NCBI GenBank assembly: GCA_016286385.1
Contig: JAEESO010000018.1
Location: 1 to 48,871 of the forward strand
Reading direction: 5' to 3'
DNA from: Bacteroidales bacterium
GTDB taxonomy: Bacteria > Bacteroidota > Bacteroidia > Bacteroidales > UBA932
Length of the DNA stretch: 48,871 nucleotides
In this document: in pieces, positions 8,274 to 17,082 of the stretch
Layout: each line of letters begins with the position of its first letter
Position numbering within the stretch: position 1 is the first letter of the stretch
The notes under the pieces: model-generated
What the model saw: the letters and a program-made list of their open reading frames with translations, nothing else
Told to the model about the DNA's origin: nothing
Databases searched by the model: none
Translations under genes and position numbers: made by a program

Positions 8274-9044
8274 ATGGAGACCATTACATCGGCCCAGAAT
8301 CCCAAGATCAAGAATCTGCTTCTGCTGCAGGAGAAATCCAGGGCGCGGCGGGAGCAGGGGCTTTTTGTGGTGGAAGGCCGGCGTGAGCTTGAACACTGCC
8401 TTGAGGCCGGGTACTCCGTAAGGACCATTTTCGTGTGCCCTGAGATCTTTGGGAGCATTGCGGATGAGGGTACTGTTATCGAGATCCCGGAGGCGCTGTA
8501 CCGTAAGGTGGCGTATCGTGAGAGCACGGAGGGCATAATTGCGGAGGTAGAGTTCAGGGCCCTGGGACTTCAGGACCTTAACCTTCCGGAGAATCCGCTC
8601 ATAATGGTGCTGGAGTCCGTGGAAAAGCCTGGAAACCTTGGTGCGGTGCTCCGCAGCGCAGATGCCGCCGGGGCCGATGCCGTTCTCATCTGCGACCCCC
8701 TTACGGACCTTTACAACCCAAATCTCATCAGGGCATCCATAGGAGCGGTTTTTACCGTGCCTACGGTTGCCTGCAGCTCGGAGGAAGCAATTGCATTCCT
8801 TCAAGGCCGTGGCATCCAGATACTTACGGCGCAGCTTCAGGACGCTTCCCTTTACTATGACGTGGATATGCGCCGTGGAACCGCCCTTGTCATGGGCACG
8901 GAATCCACGGGGCTTACGGACCAGTGGCGGAAGGCTGCATCGGCCCATATCCGCATTCCCATGCTTGGACGCCTTGACAGCCTGAACGTATCTGTGAGCG
9001 CCGCAATTCTTCTCTTTGAAGCAGTGCGGCAGAGGCAGATTTGA
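8274..9044 (+). CDS. SpoU/TrmH family RNA 2'-O-methyltransferase
   Basis: 256 residues with the two-domain layout of RlmB/TrmH-type enzymes: an N-terminal substrate-binding domain (about 1-95, with GLFVVEGRRELEHCLEAGY) and a SPOUT catalytic domain. The SPOUT motifs are visible: motif 1 SVEKPGNLGAVLRSADAAG, motif 2 ALVMGTESTGL and motif 3 IPMLGRLDSLNVSVSAAI. It would transfer a methyl group from S-adenosylmethionine to a ribose in rRNA or tRNA; the exact target cannot be told. The start codon follows the lysS stop with no gap, and a strong terminator follows at 9081-9104, so lysS and this gene form one operon. Confidence 0.92.
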   Translation: METITSAQNPKIKNLLLLQEKSRARREQGLFVVEGRRELEHCLEAGYSVRTIFVCPEIFGSIADEGTVIEIPEALYRKVAYRESTEGIIAEVEFRALGLQDLNLPENPLIMVLESVEKPGNLGAVLRSADAAGADAVLICDPLTDLYNPNLIRASIGAVFTVPTVACSSEEAIAFLQGRGIQILTAQLQDASLYYDVDMRRGTALVMGTESTGLTDQWRKAASAHIRIPMLGRLDSLNVSVSAAILLFEAVRQRQI

Positions 9045-9080
9045 CCGCCCATCCAAAAAACTCGGCAGGACAGAATGAAG

Positions 9081-9104
9081 GCGTTGGATTTCCAACGCTT
9101 TTTT
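9081..9104 (+). terminator. Rho-independent terminator after the methyltransferase gene
   Basis: GCGTTGGA (9081-9088) pairs with TCCAACGC (9091-9098), followed by six T. It separates the lysS operon from the starch-hydrolase operon. Confidence 0.85.
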
Positions 9105-9106
9105 AT

Positions 9107-9114
9107 TATAATTG
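9107..9114 (+). promoter_or_regulatory. possible -7 box of the starch-hydrolase operon
   Basis: TATAATTG resembles TAnnTTTG with one mismatch and lies 31 bp before the ATG at 9146. It overlaps the end of the terminator region. No -33 element or operator was recognised. Confidence 0.3.
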
Positions 9115-9145
9115 TATGCTAAACCTGTAATTAAAAGCACAAGAT

Positions 9146-11503
9146 ATGAAACGCTTGCACATTCTTTTCGCACTGGCCGCGGCAATTTGTCTCTGCAGCT
9201 GTACAAAACCGCCACAGGACCAGGATATTCCGGCTAGTCCATCAGCCAAGGAGTTCAACCAGCCAAGCGGCTGGACTCTTATCGGCACAATAGGAGGTGC
9301 CGATTGGAATAATGATATGGAGATGAGGTCCAATGGCGTGTGGCATGCCATATTCGGCGTAAACATAAAGGAAACAGACCAGTTCAAATTCCGCCGCGGG
9401 CGCAGCTGGGACGTTAACCTGGGAGTCGGGTCGGCCAATACCTTAAACACTGTCAAGGCAGGGGAGACAATGTATCTCACGGCAAGCGGTGGCAACATTC
9501 AGATTGCCGCCGGTATGTATGACATATACATTGCTCCCGAAAATCAGATTGGATACATCCTTCCGGCAGGCTCTGAGTTTACCCATCAGGAAGAGGGTAA
9601 TGAGGTAATTGGCGGAGACCTCTATGGAGACTATAGCGCCTCTTTGGCACCGGCTGCCAAAAAGTCCGGTATTACCTACCAGCTCAATGTCTACAGTTTC
9701 GCAGATTCCGACGGCGACGGATGGGGAGACTTCCAGGGTATCATAGACCATCTGGATTATCTGGATGCCATTGGAGCAACGGCGCTTTGGCTCAGCCCCG
9801 TAAACGCCTGTGGTTCATACCACGGCTATGATGTGGCGGATTATTATGCCATAGACTCCAGGTTTGGAGGAGAAAGCAAGTTTCGTGAACTCATTGCCAA
9901 GGCTAAGGAGAAGAACATAGATATCTATATGGACTATGTCTTGAATCATTCCGGAGATAAATGTGAGTGGTTCAAGCAGGCAAAGGCCGGAAACAAGTCC
10001 TATACGGACTATTATGTCTTTGCCGATGTGAACTCGGGGCCCGTAGACAATTTTGCAGGGATGGGCCATCCCGGTATGGGCGGATGGCATCAGTTTGAGA
10101 CGTACAAGGGCAGAATCAAGTTCTCAGTGTATTGGTCCGGAGGCCTTACCAAAGGCGCGGTCAAGGTAAAGGCCGAGCAAACCACGGAAGCGCCTCAGGC
10201 GTCCAATCCTTCTGCTAAAATATGGATCTATACTGGATCAGGCGGCAAGACAGACAATTTCGGCCTGTATGAGAAAGATGCCAACAATTACGAAATAATC
10301 CTGGATGTGGATTCTAATTGGGGCTTCCTTGTAAGGACATCCACAAGTTCCTGGGAAGAAGGTTACAAATGGGGTGGAGACGGCTCTCAGTTCCGCCTGG
10401 GAGAAACTTACACCTGTGCTACAAAGGATGCGTCGGACCTCTGCCTGGGAACAAGTTTCTTCGCAAGCTTTGATAGATCCATGCCGGACTTCAACTATGG
10501 CCCGTACTCTACATGTGAGCAAAGTGCCGCCTTCAAGGACCTCGCCGCATCGGCCGATAAATGGATCGGCATGGGCATCGGAGGCCTTCGCCTGGATGCC
10601 GTGATGTGGATCTACCAGTGTAACGCTGACGCCAACGTGAAGTTCCTAAGTGAGTGGTACAATCACTGCAACGCCACATATAAGGCCAACGGCGGAGAAG
10701 GGGATTTCTACATGGTTGGAGAGGCTTATAGCTATGATTCCGAGGCTGTCGCACCATATTACAAGGGCCTTCCTTCATTATTTGACTTTGCTTTCTACGG
10801 CACCGTAAGGGACCGCATCGGCAAAAACTATGGTGCAGACCTTGGTGGCGTCATCAAGTCTATTCAAGACAGGAACAAGAGCGCTTATGCCCAGGCCCGC
10901 CATAACCACACTAGCGGATTTGAGGATGCCATTAAGCTTTCAAACCACGATGAAGACCGCGTTGGCTCAGACCTTGACAACGATAACCAGAAGAAACGTC
11001 TTGCCGGGGCTATCCTTCTCACAAGCCCCGGAAAACCATTCATTTATCAGGGTGAAGAACTGGGGTATTGGGGAACAAAGAAAAATGGTGACCAGAATGT
11101 CCGTCAGCCAATTTATTGGGAAAAGGGCAAGTCCCTTCCGGAAAAGTGGAGCTCTTTCAGTAAAGATGTCATAAAAGACGGAATGTCAGTCAGTGAACAG
11201 AAGGCCGATGACCGCTCCCAGCTTCAACTATACCGCCACTTTGCGTATGCCCGCAACACCCACTCGGCCCTTGCCGAAGGTGAGATTGAGACCACGTCCG
11301 GCGGCAATAACGCCGTTGCCGCATGGTATATGAAGAGCTCCTCGGAGAAGGTCCTCGTGATGCATAATTTATCGGCCTCACCTGTAACTGTAACCCGTGA
11401 CGGTGACAAACTTGACAAGATAATAGTTTCCAACCACAAGGTTGAGGTAGGCGGCAAGTCCGTTACTCTTCCCGCATATTCTTCAGTAGTATTCCAACAG
11501 TAA
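9146..11503 (+). CDS. susG: SusG-like GH13 alpha-amylase lipoprotein with extra N-terminal starch-binding domain
   Basis: 785-residue secreted lipoprotein (signal peptide with lipobox LCSC, Cys19). Residues about 40-140 look like a SusE/SusF-type starch-binding domain (GWTLIGTIGGADWNN start). The GH13 barrel begins near residue 172 with YQLNVYSFADSDGDGWGDF, a segment very like Bacteroides SusG. The catalytic triad is Asp484 (GLRLDAVMW), Glu526 (MVGEAY) and Asp602 (SNHDED). About 120 residues (318-437) are inserted in domain B, where SusG carries CBM58; the insert has aromatic-rich beta-strand character. SusG cuts starch at the cell surface, and that role is inferred here. It is the first gene of a hydrolase operon. 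The 785-residue length exceeds the roughly 690 of the classical enzyme because of the N-terminal domain. Confidence 0.85.
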   Translation: MKRLHILFALAAAICLCSCTKPPQDQDIPASPSAKEFNQPSGWTLIGTIGGADWNNDMEMRSNGVWHAIFGVNIKETDQFKFRRGRSWDVNLGVGSANTLNTVKAGETMYLTASGGNIQIAAGMYDIYIAPENQIGYILPAGSEFTHQEEGNEVIGGDLYGDYSASLAPAAKKSGITYQLNVYSFADSDGDGWGDFQGIIDHLDYLDAIGATALWLSPVNACGSYHGYDVADYYAIDSRFGGESKFRELIAKAKEKNIDIYMDYVLNHSGDKCEWFKQAKAGNKSYTDYYVFADVNSGPVDNFAGMGHPGMGGWHQFETYKGRIKFSVYWSGGLTKGAVKVKAEQTTEAPQASNPSAKIWIYTGSGGKTDNFGLYEKDANNYEIILDVDSNWGFLVRTSTSSWEEGYKWGGDGSQFRLGETYTCATKDASDLCLGTSFFASFDRSMPDFNYGPYSTCEQSAAFKDLAASADKWIGMGIGGLRLDAVMWIYQCNADANVKFLSEWYNHCNATYKANGGEGDFYMVGEAYSYDSEAVAPYYKGLPSLFDFAFYGTVRDRIGKNYGADLGGVIKSIQDRNKSAYAQARHNHTSGFEDAIKLSNHDEDRVGSDLDNDNQKKRLAGAILLTSPGKPFIYQGEELGYWGTKKNGDQNVRQPIYWEKGKSLPEKWSSFSKDVIKDGMSVSEQKADDRSQLQLYRHFAYARNTHSALAEGEIETTSGGNNAVAAWYMKSSSEKVLVMHNLSASPVTVTRDGDKLDKIIVSNHKVEVGGKSVTLPAYSSVVFQQ

Positions 11504-11512
11504 CAACCACAT

Positions 11513-12925
11513 ATGAAAAAGATTATCATCGCTCTTGCAGCGCTTGCCCTTGCAGCCTGCGCATCCAAGGTCCAGTATCACCCGGAATGGACCTATGATT
11601 CAGTTGTTTATGAGATGAACATCCGTCAGTACTCACCGGAAGGCACCTTCGCAGGTGCAGCGGCCCAGCTGCCCCGCCTGAAGGAACTTGGTGTGGACGT
11701 AGTATGGCTCATGCCCATGTTTGAGATTGGCACTGAGGGCCGCAAGGGCACCCTTGGCTCATACTATGCTATCTCAGACTACAAGAAGGTGAATCCGGAA
11801 TTCGGCACAATGGAGGACTTTGAAGCCTTCCTTGCAAAGGCCCATGAACTTGGCCTGAAGGTAATCCTTGACTGGGTTGCCAACCAAACCGCTCCGGACC
11901 ATGTCTGGATGACGGAGAAACCGGCCGATTTCTATGAGAGGGATGCCGAAGGCAACGCCATCTGGGAGTACGACTGGACCGATACCCGCAGCCTCAACTA
12001 TGAGAATGAGGACGTGTGGTGGGCCCAGGACGACGCTATGCGTTTCTGGCTTGAAAAGGGCGTGGACGGCTTCCGCTGTGACGCCGCCGGTGAGGTTCCC
12101 GCAGAATTCTGGTACGGAATCCTCCCCAAGATGAATGCCGATTATCCTGACATCTACCTCCTTGCCGAGGCTGAGAGGGACAATCTTGCCGATCCCCTTG
12201 TAACCTTTGACGCCAATTACGCCTGGGAGCTCCACCACCTTCTGAACTCCCTCGCAAAGGGTGCCAAGACCGTTCAGGACCTGAAGGACTATGTGGCCCG
12301 TGATGCAGCCCGCTTCCCCAAGGAAGCCTTCCGCCTCACTTTCACCTCCAACCATGACGAAAACTCCTGGAGCGGCACAGAGTTCGAGCGTGAGGGCGCT
12401 GCCGCAAATGCCTGCGCAGTGCTATGCTTCACCCTTCCGGGCAGCCAGCCGCTCATCTATACCGGCCAGGAAATCGGCCTGAGCCGCCGTCTGGAATTCT
12501 TTGAGAAGGATCCCATCACTGACTGGAGCGCCAACGAATACACCACCTTCTGGAAGACCCTCTGCGACCTAAAGCACAACAATCCTGCCCTGAAGGCCGG
12601 AGAGAAAGGCGGAGACATCGTTTGGTGGGATGCCCCTGAAGGCTGGGTGGCTTTCCACAGGGAAGTCAAGGGTAATATGGTCATCGTGATTGCCAATTTC
12701 GGCGTTCCCGTGCCCGCAGAGGCTCCTGAGGCCAAGGCCGATGCCAACGACAACCGTCCTCAGGGAGACGTTGTGGCAGAGCCTTTCAAGAACCTTGAGG
12801 CTGCTCCTGTTACCATGACACTTAACCTGAAGGGAGAATACAAGGACGTATTCACCGGCAACGTGATCAAGACTCCCTATGACATCACCCTTGCTCCAGG
12901 AGAGTTTATTGTCCTCACCAAATAA
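11513..12925 (+). CDS. GH13 alpha-amylase family lipoprotein
   Basis: 470-residue GH13 glycoside hydrolase with a lipoprotein signal (LALAAC, Cys16). The catalytic residues are Asp190 (FRCDAAGE), Glu219 (LLAEAE) and Asp282 (TSNHDENS). Domain B is short, with an NQTAPDH segment. An acidic, proline- and alanine-rich stretch (about residues 400-425) lies in the C-terminal beta domain. It is likely a periplasmic or surface enzyme that shortens maltooligosaccharides; the exact specificity (amylase, glucosidase or transglycosylase) cannot be told. It lies 9 bp after the susG-like gene and 3 bp before the next GH13 gene, so all are in one operon. Confidence 0.88.
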   Translation: MKKIIIALAALALAACASKVQYHPEWTYDSVVYEMNIRQYSPEGTFAGAAAQLPRLKELGVDVVWLMPMFEIGTEGRKGTLGSYYAISDYKKVNPEFGTMEDFEAFLAKAHELGLKVILDWVANQTAPDHVWMTEKPADFYERDAEGNAIWEYDWTDTRSLNYENEDVWWAQDDAMRFWLEKGVDGFRCDAAGEVPAEFWYGILPKMNADYPDIYLLAEAERDNLADPLVTFDANYAWELHHLLNSLAKGAKTVQDLKDYVARDAARFPKEAFRLTFTSNHDENSWSGTEFEREGAAANACAVLCFTLPGSQPLIYTGQEIGLSRRLEFFEKDPITDWSANEYTTFWKTLCDLKHNNPALKAGEKGGDIVWWDAPEGWVAFHREVKGNMVIVIANFGVPVPAEAPEAKADANDNRPQGDVVAEPFKNLEAAPVTMTLNLKGEYKDVFTGNVIKTPYDITLAPGEFIVLTK

Positions 12926-12928
12926 GGG

Positions 12929-14899
12929 ATGTTCAGAAAACAGTATGTACTTTTTGCCGCGTTACTGATTATGGCCGCCTGTTCCGGTAGGGTAGATTCC
13001 TCCTCTGTCCCGGAGGCCGGCCCCGCGGAAATAACGCGTGTAGAGCCCCTGAGCTGGTGGACTGGTATGAAAACCAGTCTCCAGCTTATGGTGCAGGGGC
13101 CTGAGATATCGGCCTTTGACGTAGCGGTGGCAGGCACCGGTCTCAAGGTGAAGGCCGTTCATAAGGCCGATAACCCGGATTTCCTGTTTGTGGACGTTGA
13201 GGTGTCCGCATCGGCTGGGCCCGGCACCTATGACCTTGTGTTCACAAGGGAAGGGGAGAGTTTCAAATACCCTTACCTCATTCAGGAGCGCCAGAGCGGC
13301 AGTGCCGCCCGTGAGAGCTTTACAACGGCCGATATGATCTATCTCATCATGCCGGACCGCTTTGCCCATGGGAAAGCCCCGGAGGGCGCATATGAGGATG
13401 GCTCCGGCCACCCCTGGCAGGTCCCGTTCATGCTGGACACCCTTGACAGGAAAGACCCCAACGCCCGCCACGGAGGCAATATCCAGGGCATGATAGACCA
13501 CCTGGATTACGTTCAGGACCTTGGTGCCACAGCCATCTGGTGCACCCCGCTGCTTATGAACAACCAGCCCCGCGGCAGTTACCACGGATATGCCATAACG
13601 GACTACTACCACATTGATCCCCGCTTTGGAGACAATGCCGGGTATAAGGCATTCGTGGACGCCTGCCACGCCCGCGGTCTCAAGGTGATAATGGACGTTG
13701 TAACCAACCACTGCGGCACAGGCCACTGGTGGATGGACAACCCTCCCTTTGACGATTGGTATCACGTGAATGATCCCTACATGCAGATGAACGCCCTGTT
13801 CTCCGTGTACATGGACCCTCACGTTGCAAAAGTGGACCGTGAACGTCAGGAGAGCGGCTGGTTTGTGCCGTCTATGCCGGATATGAACCTGGACAATCCC
13901 TTTGTCCTGAAGTACTTCCAGCAGTGGGCAGTGTGGTGGACGGAGTATGCCGGCCTTGACGGTCTACGCGTAGACACCTATCCCTACAATGAGCCTGAGC
14001 CCATGTCCCGGTGGTGCAAGGCGGTCACGGATGAGTATCCGGCAATGAACATTGTGGGAGAATGCTGGGATTACTCCATCCCGCAGGTTGCATACTGGCA
14101 AAAGGACAATCCCAACAGGAACGGCTTCAACTCTTTCCTTCCGTCCGTTATGGATTTCCCGCTGGAGCAGGCCATCCATACGGCGCTCATGGAGGATGAA
14201 GTGTTCTGGAATGAGGGAATGACCCGCATCTATACGGTCCTGGCCCAGGACTTCGTGTACAAGGACCTGAGCCATATGCTCACCTTCTTTGCAAACCATG
14301 ACCACGCCCGTACCGGAGACACCTTCAAGGAAGACCCTGAGCGTATGAAACTTGCCCTGGCGCTCCTTGCAACGGTGCGCGGCATCCCTCAGCTCTACTA
14401 CGGAGATGAGATGATGTTCCTGGAGCGGAAGGATAAGCCCGGCTCCGACGGAGCAAAGCGCATAGACTTCCCCGGAGGCTGGCCCGATGATTCCTTTACT
14501 CTGTTTACTGCGGCGGGGAGGGCATCGGCCCCGGAAATGTATTCCCATGCAGCGGAACTTCATGACTACGCCCGCACTCTTTTCCGCTGGAGACGCACCT
14601 GCAAGGCTGTCCAGGAAGGGGAGACGCTGCATTTCCTTTCACGTAAGAACGTGGGTCCCGTGAATGTCACGGACAACACCTACTCCTTCTTCCGCTATAC
14701 CTCAGATGACGCCGTATTCGTGTTCATCAACAACGCCCTTGAGCCCCGCACCCTTGACTGGGACCATTACGCAGAGTTCGTGAGCGGCCCTGTCACCGGA
14801 ACGGAAGTCCTGAGCGGAGAGTCCGTTACGCTGCGCAACGGCTTCAGCGTGGCTCCAAAATCGGCCCTTATAGTAGAATTTAAACGTAATAGAATATGA
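12929..14899 (+). CDS. susA: SusA-like neopullulanase/cyclomaltodextrinase, GH13 lipoprotein
   Basis: 656 residues. The N-terminus has a lipobox (LIMAAC, about Cys18), then an immunoglobulin-like cyclomaltodextrinase N-domain (about 35-125), the GH13 barrel, and a C-terminal beta domain. The catalytic residues are Asp349 (GLRVDTYP), Glu378 (VGECWD) and Asp458 (FANHDHART). The layout and length are close to Bacteroides SusA, a periplasmic neopullulanase that degrades maltooligosaccharides to glucose and maltose; a lipid anchor would be a difference if real. The gene overlaps the following susB by 4 bases (ATGA). Confidence 0.82.
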   Translation: MFRKQYVLFAALLIMAACSGRVDSSSVPEAGPAEITRVEPLSWWTGMKTSLQLMVQGPEISAFDVAVAGTGLKVKAVHKADNPDFLFVDVEVSASAGPGTYDLVFTREGESFKYPYLIQERQSGSAARESFTTADMIYLIMPDRFAHGKAPEGAYEDGSGHPWQVPFMLDTLDRKDPNARHGGNIQGMIDHLDYVQDLGATAIWCTPLLMNNQPRGSYHGYAITDYYHIDPRFGDNAGYKAFVDACHARGLKVIMDVVTNHCGTGHWWMDNPPFDDWYHVNDPYMQMNALFSVYMDPHVAKVDRERQESGWFVPSMPDMNLDNPFVLKYFQQWAVWWTEYAGLDGLRVDTYPYNEPEPMSRWCKAVTDEYPAMNIVGECWDYSIPQVAYWQKDNPNRNGFNSFLPSVMDFPLEQAIHTALMEDEVFWNEGMTRIYTVLAQDFVYKDLSHMLTFFANHDHARTGDTFKEDPERMKLALALLATVRGIPQLYYGDEMMFLERKDKPGSDGAKRIDFPGGWPDDSFTLFTAAGRASAPEMYSHAAELHDYARTLFRWRRTCKAVQEGETLHFLSRKNVGPVNVTDNTYSFFRYTSDDAVFVFINNALEPRTLDWDHYAEFVSGPVTGTEVLSGESVTLRNGFSVAPKSALIVEFKRNRI

Positions 14900-17082
14900 A
14901 AAGATTAGCTTTCGCGATGGTGATAGCCGTCCTGGCCGCCTGCACCACAGCCCCGGTTCCCAATAAGGCCGATGTCCTCCAGAGTCCTGACGGAAGGCTT
15001 GAGGCTCAGTTCCTCATTTATCCGGACGGAAGTCCCGCTTACTCCCTTACCTTTGACGGAAAGGATGTGATCAAACCTTCAAAGCTTGGTTACAAGCTCA
15101 TTGGCGGAATGGAGCTTACCAAGGGCTTCACCTTTGAAGGCTCGGAGCATGGCGTCATAGATGAAACCTGGGAGCCCGTTTGGGGAGAGGAGCGGCAGAT
15201 ACGCAATAACTGCAACGAGATGCTGGTGAAGCTCAAGAGGGAGGACGGAGTTGCAATGAATGTGCGCTTCCGCCTCTACAACGACGGCCTTGGCTTCCGC
15301 TATGAGTTCCCCATGGAGAACAGGCTCACCTATTTCAAGGTGGCCGATGAAATCACTCAGTTCGCCCTCACCGGAGACCACACCGCATGGTGGATTGCCG
15401 GAGACTATGACACGCAGGAGTACAACTACACCCACTCCAAGCTGTCTGAGATCAGAAAGTACAATGCCCAGGAGCGTCCGTATAACGCCTCCCAGACGGT
15501 TGCATCGGCCATGTCTGTCCAGACGGCCCTTCAAATGAAGACGGATGACGGCCTGTACATCAACATCCATGAGGCTGAGGTCCTGGATTATCCCACCACA
15601 AACCTTGAACTGGACGACAAGACCTTCACTTTCTCCACCCTTCTCACCCCGGATGCGGAGGGCGTGAAGGGCCGCCTACAGGCTCCATGCAACAGCCCCT
15701 GGCGCACCGTGCAGGTATGTGAGAAGGCTACTGACGTGCTGGCTTCCCGCCTTATCCTCAACCTCAACGAGCCCTGCGCCCTTGAGGACGTTTCATGGAT
15801 CCACCCCACAAAATACATGGGCGTATGGTGGGAGATGATAACCGGCCGCACGCACTGGTCATACACGTCTGATTTCCCCTCAGTTCAGCTTGGCGTGACG
15901 GATTATGCCAAGGCAAAGCCCCATGGCCGTCATGGTGCCAACAATGACAATGTGCGCATGTACATAGACTTTGCCGCGGAGAACGGTTTTGACGCCATCC
16001 TTGTTGAAGGCTGGAACGAAGGCTGGGAAGACTGGTTCGGCGCCCAGAAGGACTATGTCTTTGACTTTGTCACTCCTTATCCGGATTTTGATCTTCCAGC
16101 ACTTAACAAGTATGCCCATGACAAGGGTATCCGCATCATAATGCACCATGAGAGTTCTTCCTCCACGGTGAACTACGAGCGTCATATGGAGGCTGCGTAC
16201 AATCTTATGAATGAGTACGGCTATGATGCCGTAAAGAGCGGATATGTGGGCAACATCATCCCTTACGGAGAGCACCATTACAGCCAGCCTCTCATAAACC
16301 ACTATCACTATGCCGTGGTTGAGGCAGCCAAGCACCATATCATGGTGAATGCCCACGAGGCAGTGCGTCCTACCGGCCTCTGCCGCACCTGGCCCAATAT
16401 GATAGGCAACGAGAGCGCCATGGGTACGGAATTCCGTATGGACATCAATCCCGGCCACAGCTCAATCCTCCCGTTCACTCGCCTGCAGGGCGGCCCCATG
16501 GACTATACTCCCGGCATCTTCGAGCAGGACATGTCCATAACCGCTCCCGGGGAGACCGGCAAGATGCGCCACACCATAGGCAATCAGCTGGGCCTTTACG
16601 TAACCTTCTACAGCCCTCTCCAGATGGCCGCGGACCTTCCCCAGAACTACTCCCGCTTCATGGACGCCTTCCAGTTCATAAAGGATGTTGCGGTAGACTG
16701 GGACAAGAGCATCTACCTCATGGCAGAACCCGGTGAGTACATTGTAACCGCCCGCCATCCTAATTACAAGACGCTGAATTCGGGCCGATTGAAAGGCACT
16801 TCCGGCGCCTATGATTTTGCCCATCCCGGCGGCGTTGAGAAGGACGTGTGGTTTGTTGGCGGTGTCACCGGAGAAAACGCCAAGGAGGTTGAGATTCCGC
16901 TGGACTTCCTGAAAAAGGGCTTTGTGTATGAAGCCACCCTTTATGCCGATGCTCCTGACGCAGATTATGAGACCAATCCCCAGGCTTATGAGATAAGCCG
17001 TCATGAATTGTCGGCCGACAGCACCCTCAAGGTGTGGATGGCCCGTAGCGGCGGATTCGGCCTGAGCCTAAGAGAAAAATAA
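14896..17082 (+). CDS. susB: GH97 alpha-glucosidase, SusB
   Basis: 728 residues, close to the 738 of Bacteroides thetaiotaomicron SusB, with an N-terminal beta-sandwich (about 20-280), a catalytic (beta/alpha)8 barrel and a C-terminal beta domain. The signature NAHEAVRPTGLCRTWPN is present. Spacing of glutamates reproduces the SusB active site: Glu419, Glu488 and Glu512 correspond to the known Glu439, Glu508 and Glu532, with identical intervals of 69 and 24. SusB is an inverting alpha-glucosidase releasing glucose from maltooligosaccharides in the periplasm. A signal peptide with a possible lipobox (LAAC) is seen. Its stop shares one base with the start of the next gene. Confidence 0.95.
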   Translation: MKRLAFAMVIAVLAACTTAPVPNKADVLQSPDGRLEAQFLIYPDGSPAYSLTFDGKDVIKPSKLGYKLIGGMELTKGFTFEGSEHGVIDETWEPVWGEERQIRNNCNEMLVKLKREDGVAMNVRFRLYNDGLGFRYEFPMENRLTYFKVADEITQFALTGDHTAWWIAGDYDTQEYNYTHSKLSEIRKYNAQERPYNASQTVASAMSVQTALQMKTDDGLYINIHEAEVLDYPTTNLELDDKTFTFSTLLTPDAEGVKGRLQAPCNSPWRTVQVCEKATDVLASRLILNLNEPCALEDVSWIHPTKYMGVWWEMITGRTHWSYTSDFPSVQLGVTDYAKAKPHGRHGANNDNVRMYIDFAAENGFDAILVEGWNEGWEDWFGAQKDYVFDFVTPYPDFDLPALNKYAHDKGIRIIMHHESSSSTVNYERHMEAAYNLMNEYGYDAVKSGYVGNIIPYGEHHYSQPLINHYHYAVVEAAKHHIMVNAHEAVRPTGLCRTWPNMIGNESAMGTEFRMDINPGHSSILPFTRLQGGPMDYTPGIFEQDMSITAPGETGKMRHTIGNQLGLYVTFYSPLQMAADLPQNYSRFMDAFQFIKDVAVDWDKSIYLMAEPGEYIVTARHPNYKTLNSGRLKGTSGAYDFAHPGGVEKDVWFVGGVTGENAKEVEIPLDFLKKGFVYEATLYADAPDADYETNPQAYEISRHELSADSTLKVWMARSGGFGLSLREK

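Noticed and set aside
8094..9215. 373-residue minus-strand ORF
   Set aside because: It lies antisense to lysS and the methyltransferase gene, both of which show full family motifs; long antisense frames arise from the high GC at third codon positions.
12962..13822. 286-residue minus-strand ORF
   Set aside because: Antisense shadow of the SusA-like gene; no promoter or family motif.
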